Below are positions 55,495-64,000 of a stretch of DNA of 64,000 nt, one piece after another. A model generated the notes under the pieces. That model did no database searches. It saw nothing but the letters and a program-made list of their open reading frames with translations, and was not told the DNA's origin. The number at the start of each line of letters is the position of its first letter. Position 1 is the stretch's first letter. This DNA is from Nemophila menziesii (taxonomy: Eukaryota > Streptophyta > Magnoliopsida > Boraginales > Hydrophyllaceae). Both the position numbers and the translations under genes were made by a program. The stretch spans positions 8,434,501 through 8,498,500 of the forward strand of contig JARWIR010000005.1 of assembly GCA_029959085.1 (NCBI GenBank), in the 5' to 3' direction.

Positions 55495-57370
55495 TAACTA
55501 AAGGTTGATCATATTTTCTTATTTATTAATCACTTAATCTAGGACAGATTGCATCAGATTTAAACTTCAAATACTTAATCAAACATCATCTACAGATTAA
55601 GTGATATTTCCATTTACAGTACACATCTAAACTCAGATTAACAGTTTAATTGCTATTCCAATAATTTCAGTTTAATCTAATCTCAAACAATAATCATAAT
55701 TCATTCTAACCTAAGCAATTAATCATTAAGTACAGTTCATTCAAATTCAAACTACAACTATATCTTCTATGAACTGTAAATTACAGTTCGAACTGTAAAC
55801 TCCAGATAAATTACAGTATTTCATCTTCTATGAACATAATTGTCAAAAAAATTCACAATCATAACACTATTCATCTGTTATAACATCTTATTTTGCTCAA
55901 TTATCACTAATAAGTTAATCGTCATACAATTTACACTAATCTGTCACTTTATTTAATAATTTTTGTTGTATACACATAAATAATCATATCAATACAGGTT
56001 ATTCGCAATTACACACATATATTCACACTTATATTCGTTTAGAGTCATATATTCATCCGTATTTGTTAATTTTTTTTAATTTTCGAAGCCTAGTCTATAT
56101 ATTCATCACGGAAATGCATGCTTTCTTAGCTAATTATCAAATGCTACTCTACATACACAAATATTCTTGAAATAAACATAACACCATTTGCAATCACTGT
56201 GTTACCATTTTTTGTTTTTTTTTGTTGATTTTTGTTAGATTTTTACAGTTGAATTTCCTTTTCTTTGTTTGTGTTTGCTAAATCTTCGTGATTCGTTGAG
56301 ATTCGGCTTCGATTTTCTGTGATTCTCCGCGATTTTTGGTTTAGTTTTCGGTGATCTTCTCTTCTCTTTCTCAAGTGTGTGTTTGTGCATGTTTTTCTAG
56401 TGTGTGTATTTGTGTGTTTGTATGTGTTTTGTTAGTTGTTATCCGATGTTCTGATTGTTATTGTTGCTTCTTCTTTTTTTAAATAAAAAAGGTTAGTTTT
56501 GTCTTTTGGTGGCTGGATTTTGGGGTGTGACTTTTATAGTCAATGTGACTACCTCCTAGGGTGCATATGGTAAATAGCTCTTAAATCAAACATTATAATA
56601 GATGTGAAAATCCACATACTACTAATTTCATCGCACGCGCACGTTCAGGATTTTTTTTAAATCGTCATACCTAATTCTAAAAAAATAAAAATAAATAAAG
56701 TACATTTTTAGACGAGACAAATTAATATTTATGTCTATGATTTTTCGATTATTTTTAAAAAAATTTAGATTTTTATTTATTGATTTTTTTTAAATGGGAT
56801 TTTGTCCCATATCTAATTTTAAGATTTCTATTAATTTGTCTCATCTCCATTTTAATACTGAGATGAGATTTGTCCCATCTCTATTGTATGACTAAGATGA
56901 GATTTATCCTATCGGTATTGTAAAACTAATTAAAGGTATAATGTGTTGGAGATGATGATGTGTTGTTTTGCGAGGTAAAAAGCCTCGACCTGGTGGAGTT
57001 ATGTATGTATGTCGACAGATTGATAGGATTGTTCCGTCCAGTTTTACTATTCCTACCCTGATTTTGTTTGCAGAGCCTTCGAAACCTAAAGCTATCAGTT
57101 GCTTTTTCTTTCGATGAATTCCCTACAGTTTACGGTTATATAAGAAATAACTTATTTACTTTGAATATCCATGACTTGAGAAGTAATAATTAGTTGAAAT
57201 AAAGAAAAATACTGTTTCTAGTTCATTATATAACATTCAAAATCAAATTGTACGAGTCATCAACATTATTAAACACTATAACAAAAAAGAACTCATTTAA
57301 TACTGAGATGGGATTTGTCCCATCTCTATTGTAAAACTAAGATGGAACTATCCCATCTGCGATTAAAACC

Positions 57371-58018
57371 TTCTACCACTACCACCACAATAACCACCAC
57401 CACTACAACCTCAACCACTACCACAACCACCATCACCACAACAACAACAACCACAACCACTAATACTACAACCACCACCACCACCATTACCTACTACTAA
57501 TTTCATTACACACGCGCGCGTCCGTGATTATTTTTAAATCGTCATAACTAATTCTAAAAAAATCATAAAAATAAAAAATTCGCAATTTTGGATAAAGAAA
57601 CTTAATATTTATGTATATGATTTCTTTTAATTTTTTTTAAAATTTTTCAATTTAAAAAAAAAATCGCAGTGAATTTCTTGTTTGCGAAAAGAAAGTTCAC
57701 TTTTTCGAACAGTGAGTTTCAAGTTTTAAACAATGAATTCCGTGTATGCGAAAAAAATATAAAAAAAATCATAGACGTAAATATTAATTTGCTTTATTAA
57801 AAAAATACAAATTTTTTATTTGTCTAGATTTTTTTAGAATTATTAATGACGATTTAAAAAAAATCACGGACGCGCGCATGTGTAATGAATTTAGTAGTAG
57901 GTGGTGGTGGTGGTGGTAGTGGTGCTGGTGGCTGAGGTGGTGGTGGTTGTGGTTGTGGTAGCTGTAATGACGGTTAAATACATGGTAGTGGTGGTGATGG
58001 TGGGGGTGGAAGTACCCT
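57371..58018. repeat. Palindrome with ACC/GGT arms (X2 copy)
   Basis: Counterpart of 10421-11060, with the arms still complementary and small indels in the GGT arm. Confidence 0.75.
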
Positions 58019-58200
58019 ATTATTTATTTAATATTTAAGAGATTATTACCCAAGGGGTCTTGATCACACCACCCCGGAACCTAACAAGACCGGTTAGATT
58101 AAATCTTCTAACTAAAGGCCTCAACCATAAATTAACACTATATAGCTATTTACCCTATTACTATTATACCCTCATATGTTTTTAATCACTATATATAATA

Positions 58201-59093
58201 GGGTAAATGTTCCCACAGGCCACTAAACTATCTCTATAGTCCTGTTTGAACCACTTAACTATTATGAGTTCCAAATCAACCACTAATGTATTAAAAGTGT
58301 TCGAAATCACCCACTAATGTATTAAAAGTGTTTCAAATCACCCACTCTGTTACTATACCCGTAAAAAATACAGTCACACACTTGAACGTGAATTTATAGT
58401 CGTCAATCTCCAATTTAACCCCACAATAACTATTTAATTTAGACCAGGTTTACATCCGTGAGATACAGGGATGTTTCCATTGAGCATATTATCAGCTAAT
58501 TCCAGCCAATAAAGATTTCATAGCTGTTCTGCCAGAGTAGTTAGAATGCATAGATCTGCATAATACCGACTTTTTTTGTGTAAATGGTTTAAACTAAACT
58601 TCCAATTTTTGGCTCATGAGTTTGGGCTGGCAAGACTAGAAACTCGATAAGTCATGACAAATTGCAGCAGAAGCAACTCTCCCCATATAGATTAACAGAG
58701 GTTTTTGTATTGGACTTTTGATTATAAACATGCATTTGAGCAGAAGAATTAAGAATTTCAATGACTCGCTAGGGTAGAAATAATGTGTGTTTTGGAAATA
58801 AACTAGACAATTTCATGGAGTTTTTTTTTGTTTTTAATTCATTGAGTTTATAATTAAATAGTTATTGCGGGGTTAAATTAGAGATTGACTACTATAAATG
58901 CACATTCAAGTCTCGTGTGAACGTCTTTTTAACAGGTATAGTAGCAGAGTGGGTGATTTGAAACACTTTTAATATATTAGTCGGTGATTTGGAACACTTC
59001 TAATACAGTAGTGGGTGATTTGGAACTCATAATAGTTAAGTGGTCCAAACAGGACTGTAGAGATAGTTTAGTGGCCTGTAGGAACATTTACCC
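58201..59093. mobile_element. Young nonautonomous MULE inserted in MULE-2
   Basis: 893 bp with TIRs longer than 200 bp (GGGTAAATGTTCC(C/T)ACAGG at both ends, then CACTAAACTATCTCTA and CAAATCACCCACTA blocks inverted). Target duplication TATATAATA at 58192-58200 and 59094-59102. X1 has the single TATATAATA at 11242-11250 with no insertion. No open frame. It lies between the TATA-like box and the leader of MULE-2. Confidence 0.9.
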
Positions 59094-59161
59094 TATATAA
59101 TACTTTATAAACCCAAAACCTTAATCTCACATAACTAACACTAACTCTAACTCAGTTCGTT

Positions 59162-59165
<4 letters not shown>

Positions 59166-59257
<92 letters not shown>
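59166..59257. repeat. Expanded CT microsatellite
   Basis: About 46 CT repeats in the MULE-2 leader. The X1 equivalent (11310-11335) is short and interrupted by CTCGCTCT. Confidence 0.9.
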
Positions 59258-59258
<1 letters not shown>

Positions 59259-59821
59259 ACCGAACTGTCCAAAAGCTCTCTCATTCAAATCTCTCGCCAT
59301 CTAGATCGGTGATATCTCTCTCTCTCTCTCTCTCTATCTATCGGCGCTCTATCTCTCTCTATCTATCGGCGCTCTCTCTCACTCTCTTTTGCTCGGTGCT
59401 TTATTGCTTACAGTTTTGTTCTTCTCTATATCGCGCTCACCATTCATCACGTAAGTTTTTTTTTTGTCTTTTTTACTTGTTTTAGCTGGGTTTTTATGAA
59501 CTTGATAAGATTATGTGTTTAAATTTGCTGCAATTGTTCGTTTTTATGCATTGTTTCATGTACTAGTAGTTTTTCATCTATTTTTTGTGTTCATCGTGTG
59601 TTTTATATGTTTTTTACTCGTTTTAGCTAGGTTTTTACGAACTTGATAAGATTATATGTTTAAATTTGCTGCAATTGTTTGTTTTTATGCATTGTTTCAT
59701 GTACGAGTAGTTGTATATTATTTTTCATCGATTTTTCTGTGTTCATCATGTGGTTTATATGTTTTTTGTTGTTTTACTATATTATCTACTATAATTCACA
59801 ACGATCTTATGTTTTTTTACG

Positions 59822-60135
59822 TATGCTCAGTGGATTTTGCGTGTGTTATGATATTCTTACGTTCTTGCATGTTTTGCATGGTATACATGCTCAGTACTTT
59901 TGGTTTGTAAGCATGCTCAGTAGATTCGCTTGTATCATTGTTTGTTATCATGCTCAGTACTTGTTCTAATTATACCATAGGTGTAATATGTATGCTCAGC
60001 ACTTTATTGATGCTTGGTGTATGCTCAGTACTTGTTCTAATTGCACCATAGGTGTAATATGTATGCTCAGTACTTTATCAATGCTCAGTGCACTTGTTTT
60101 TCATGCTCAGTGTAGTTTGTTTTCATGCTCAGTAC
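59822..60135. repeat. ATGCTCAGTACTT motif cluster (X2)
   Basis: Counterpart of 11889-12205. One site has decayed further (ATGCTTGGTG at about 60011). Confidence 0.8.
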
Positions 60136-60187
60136 TTATGCTATACTCATCATTGTTTGTTTTCTGAGTTCTAAACTTCCAGATTAG

Positions 60188-61605
60188 ATGGATTCCGATG
60201 TTCTTGTTATGTTCAAGGCTGGTACGGAGCATGTATTTTTGCCGTTCAACAAGTTGGTTGACTTTAATTCGATAAAGGATTTTGTAGTCAACAGATGGGG
60301 TTCGTTTGACGGTTCTGTTATTTTATCGTGTACTATTGGTGATTATAAAGATTCCAGACTAGAGAATGACTATGATTTCACCACAATCAAGTGGATTTTG
60401 GATCGTGGCAATTACGATAAGATGGATATTTTTGTATCCGATAAACGAGCTAGCTTACCTTTTAGTAAACCCGATACCGATACATCCCGTTTACGTGTTC
60501 AACTCAGTCAACCCGCACCTTTACAATCTATTCACGACCCTTCCATATCCGACCCCGCTCCATCCTTTTTCACACATGAAGTTGAGGATTTAAGAAGTGA
60601 CTCATGGAAATCTCTCTTACAACATACAGGGAAGTGTTTTATGGGCGGTTCCGAACAATTTCGCATAGCTCTTTGTAAACAAACCGCAATCGAAGGCTTC
60701 GAGTTTGACTATATTCATAACAATAAGAATCGTATAAGCGCTCAATGATTTTACTAGGTTAGCAAGGGCTGCAAATGGTACGTCTATGTTTCTCCAGAGA
60801 AATTTAACAGTTTTTGGTACGTGAGGACTTATAGGTTTACTCATACATGCGGTCACGTTTACAAAAAGATGTCGCATGATAGGTTGGACTCTAGCGTCTT
60901 ATCTCATGTTATTGCGGACGAGGTTCATGCGAATCCTTATCTTAGGCCTAGAAAAATTCAGTTTATTCTAAAGGAGAGCTACGGTTTCATTGCTTCTTAC
61001 AAAACTTCTTGGGGCACGGTCGACAAGGCAAAGGACCATCTATTCGGCGATATCGATTCCTCGTTTAATCGTTTGCAGACTTATTTTGAGAAGCTTAAAG
61101 CGCTTGATCCGGATACTGTTTTTTCCGTCGAGTGTGATCTTGTTTCTCGTGTATTCCATCGTTTTTTTTCTCGTTTGGAGCATCCATAGCTGGATTTCGA
61201 TCATGTCGTCCGATGATATTTTTGGACGGGACTTTCTTGAAATCCAAATACAAAGGAATGTTAGTTGTGGCTACTGCTAAGGATGGTAACCAAGATTAGT
61301 TGAAGATCCATATATGGTAATCAGTTGTTATATTAATGATCATGCTCAGTAAACCTGATGAGCATATGATCCATGCTCAGTAAAAAAAAATTCATTGACC
61401 ACATGCTCAGTACTTTTTTTGTGTTTATACAGGGTTATTCCCTGTTGCTTTTGGTGTGGTCCCCGGTGAAGACACAGTCAGTTGGACTGGATTCCTGACC
61501 TTCTTGAAACCTCTCATAAGTGGCCGACCACTCACTTTCATCTCTGATCGTAACCCGGGATTATTAAATGCCGTGAAATTTTTGTTCCCCAACGATAGCC
61601 GGTAG
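60188..61605 (+). pseudogene. MULE-2 transposase, second copy
   Basis: Counterpart of 12258-13675. Trp replaces the TAG present in X1, so the first open stretch is longer (to 60748), containing DVLVMFKAGTEHVFLPFNKL and FRIALCKQTAIEGFEF. The TGA after ISAQ is shared, and a further TAG (60758, for AAG) is private. FLDGTFLKSKYKG and FISDRNPGLLNAVKF are both still readable. It is truncated after FPNDSR like X1, so the truncation is older than the duplication. Confidence 0.8.
61340..61415. repeat. ATGCTCAGT motifs in transposase intron (X2)
   Basis: Three copies, as at 13409-13487. Confidence 0.7.
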
Positions 61606-62363
61606 TCATGGCCAGAGTCCGTTGGTTTGACTTTCCATTGCCGGATTTTTTCGTGAGGTTGCAGCAATTGCCATTGGTGGAGTTTGTGAAGCCGACAACC
61701 ATTGTCGGTACACCCTCGAAGCTCTGAGATATCATCTCCTACGAACTAGAACCGTCGCCACTCTGAAACACAGCCCATCTCCTGCTGAATTATGTTTCAT
61801 TTTAGCGTCCCTCTGTATCATCTTATATTTTGGGTCATTTGCATCACCAGCCCCTATGATTTTATGATGTTTTCTGATGTATATTCTTATGGGAAGCTAT
61901 GGTGCAATGAAGGTTGGTCTTGAGCCATGGTTGACTGTTCATTCCGGCGAGTAGCCATGGAAGTGAGGCGCCGGTGTGAGATCGGAAAAAGCACAACTCC
62001 AGGAGCCATGCATAACTCCTTCTTCAGAAGCCGATTTGTATTTTTTTTGGTTCGTAAGATTTGGTCAAACCAGATTCATATAGTTAGTTTTTATGCTGTT
62101 GTAATTAGTTAGTTTTTTTTCTGGTGTAATAAGTTTGAATTTGTAATAAAATTTAACACAAAGGTTATTGCTTTGTATTTTTTAACAGTAGTCACTAATT
62201 TTATCGAATACTCAATGTTTTTTATAGAGTACTCATTAATTTTTATGGAGTACTCATCAAATTTTACGATACTCTCTATTTTTTTAAATACTCTATACTT
62301 TTTTCCGATACTTATACTTTTTCCGATGGTGGGTGGTGGCTGGAGGTTGGTGGGCGGTTGCCG

Positions 62364-62454
62364 GAGAAGATTCGAACCCTGTACCTCTCGCTTTACCCCG
62401 TTTAAGGGTTGAAGAATTATCAAGGCTCTGGCCAGTTGAGCTACCCCAACTGGT
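62364..62454 (-). repeat. tRNA-like SINE fragment, X2 copy
   Basis: Same A box (62443-62432) and B box (62378-62369) as the copies at 14435 and 25711. Confidence 0.45.
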
Positions 62455-62594
62455 TAGTGGTTTTGTTTTATATGAGTGTATTTTAGTAACTGTTTGTCTA
62501 TAAGAATTAGTAGAGGTCTCCCTAAAGAAGTTATTTTAGTCAATACCATTTGTGGCATTAAGATTGTCTCCAAGACCTCATATAACAATCATCC

Positions 62595-64000
62595 AAATAA
62601 TTTTAATTACAACCACTTTCGATTACACTTAGAAAGGTTTAAATGAAAACTTTGACATAATATTTATTTTAAAACAACAAAAAATTACATTTCCAAATAA
62701 AAATAACATACAAGCCACAATATTCATAAAATAAATTTTTTAACACCTAATTACTATGACTTTAGACACATAGAAATGCTAAAATGGAAAGATTGGAATA
62801 ATATTTCATTTCTAATATCATCACATGCAATTTTCGAATACAAATAACATAAAATCCACAATATTTATAAAATATTTTTTCCCAAACCCATTAATGCAAT
62901 TTTCGACATACTTAATTGAATAAATTATCATAAAACTTCATTATTAACTCCAAAATATGTTTATTTTGAAAAAAATAACAAAAAAGTCAAAAAAAGTCCA
63001 AAATAAGAAATTTCCTCACCTATGAACAATAAACAGGAATTGAGAACGCATCTGGCCATAAAGAGTATACAAATAATTATTAGTTAGTTAAAAATATATA
63101 ACAATATATACACACAAATTTTATCAAACTAAAAATAATATATATGAAAAGCGAGAAGATAGATGAAATACATTTGAGGAAATAGTTATATAACACCAAT
63201 TACGAAAATCCCACATATATATAGCCACAAAATACATCAATAATTTGTGAAAATCCAGCGACCTATATAATTAAATCATCACAAACTGCTACCATGGAGC
63301 ACATAAATTACTATTTCATCAGGATTTGTGCATGCATTAATCGATTACCATCGAAATCACCTACAAACCCCGAAAGCATGAAAATGCTTAACCATGGTTT
63401 GGTAAAAAAGAATGTAAATGAACAGGGAAAAGCGGTAAGAAAGCAGAATTAGGAGGATAAAGTTATAGATAGTACATAATTGATTGTAGATTGAATAGGG
63501 TTTTCTTGGGAATTGTTGGGAGAATACGACAAGACAGAGCGGGAGGCGAGAACTACCGTTTATGTTGTTTTTGAAACACATATATATATATATATATATC
63601 TATATATATATTCTATAATACATAGGCCCAGTCAGGTTTGATCCAAGAGAAGTAACAAAAGGAAGGCTTACAGTATATTGCCGGATCCATTAATATTAAG
63701 GGGTACGCCCAAGTTAAAATTGGTCCATTTATTAATTTTACCCAAATAACCTTACAAAAATACCCCACGTCTATTTGGTGACCAAATAAGATTAAGAGTT
63801 ACATAATTAAAATTCCCTCCCTTAACAATGGGTAACATAGTTCTGATTTTCATGTGAGTGTGCATGGGGAGACGTGCATATTTAAAAAAAAAAGATGTGA
63901 TTTGCTTAAGGATGACTATGTTATTATAATATATTGCCTTATGGAAAGATTGCACAAAAGTGGAGAACATCTCCTTGAACATTTTTAAGATTTATCAAAC
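62595..64000. other. AT-rich noncoding start of another A-like unit
   Basis: Colinear with 14666-16076 and 25940-27330, and cut by the window end. No gene was recognised. By homology a B3 gene would be expected roughly 2 kb beyond the window. Confidence 0.5.

Larger units (their letters stand above)
51029..56580. mobile_element. MULE-1, 5'-truncated second copy
   Basis: Contains the transposase tail, intergenic SINE-like units, the second gene and the right terminus ...GTAAATAGCTC followed by TTAAATCAA (56581-56589). It shares the right flank with the first copy and has no left terminus. Confidence 0.8.
58039..62594. mobile_element. MULE-2, second copy with nested insertion
   Basis: Counterpart of 11089-14665, longer because of the element at 58201-59093 and CT-repeat growth. 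Same termini and same flanks as the first copy. Confidence 0.65.
51029..64000. repeat. Segmental duplication X2 (partner 3998-16076)
   Basis: See X1. It runs off the window end. Differences from X1 include an inserted MULE-like element (58201-59093), a longer CT repeat (59166-59257) and lack of the TTC expansion. In the last 1.8 kb, X2 agrees with unit B against unit A at many variant sites, so unit A has the private changes or conversion has occurred. Confidence 0.85.

Overview
This window is nuclear DNA from a flowering plant, very probably a eudicot. It is strongly AT-rich. Its genes carry spliceosomal introns with GT..AG borders, it encodes a plant-specific B3-domain protein, and it is packed with plant transposon types (Mutator-like elements or MULEs, L1-type LINEs, hAT, CACTA and Harbinger MITEs, tRNA-derived SINE-like units). 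I cannot name the species. Almost everything outside three B3-type host genes is mobile DNA or its remains.

Layout: (1) 931-9628 is a large MULE (MULE-1) with near-matching 9-bp target duplications. It has two convergent genes: a mudrA-type transposase (+, 2451-4931, broken by an 8-bp deletion) and a DUF1985/plant-mobile-domain-like protein with an acidic and coiled-coil tail (-, 8172-6428). A palindrome with arms TTTGGTGGGAA / TTCCCACCAAA recurs in its introns and spacers. (2) 9640-11088 holds MITE-like sequence and a ~640-bp palindrome with ACC/GGT arms. (3) 11089-14665 is a second, dead MULE (MULE-2) whose noncoding DNA is studded with ATGCTCAGTACTT motifs. (4) 14222-25498 (unit A) and 25499-36965 (unit B) are a tandem duplication of ~11 kb. 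Each unit carries a B3 gene, a LINE fragment containing a CACTA MITE, and a nonautonomous MULE. (5) 36.6-42.7 kb holds MITEs, a minisatellite with palindromic units and unrecognised AT-rich DNA. (6) 42.7-50.7 kb holds a third, more diverged B3 gene (unit D), a LINE 3' end, nested MITEs and another nonautonomous MULE. (7) 51029-64000 is a second copy of 3998-16076: the 3' two-thirds of MULE-1, the palindrome, MULE-2 (now carrying a fresh ~0.9-kb MULE insertion and a long CT repeat) and the start of another A-like unit. A fourth B3 copy may therefore lie just beyond the window.

The most interesting feature is MULE-1, with MULE-2 as comparison. A MULE that combines a transposase, a second DUF1985-like gene and a family-specific short motif clustered only in noncoding DNA recalls the VANDAL/VANC anti-silencing arrangement of Arabidopsis. 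MULE-2 and its nonautonomous relatives carry a different clustered motif. The many paired copies also give several internal before/after comparisons (empty sites, lesions present in only one copy).
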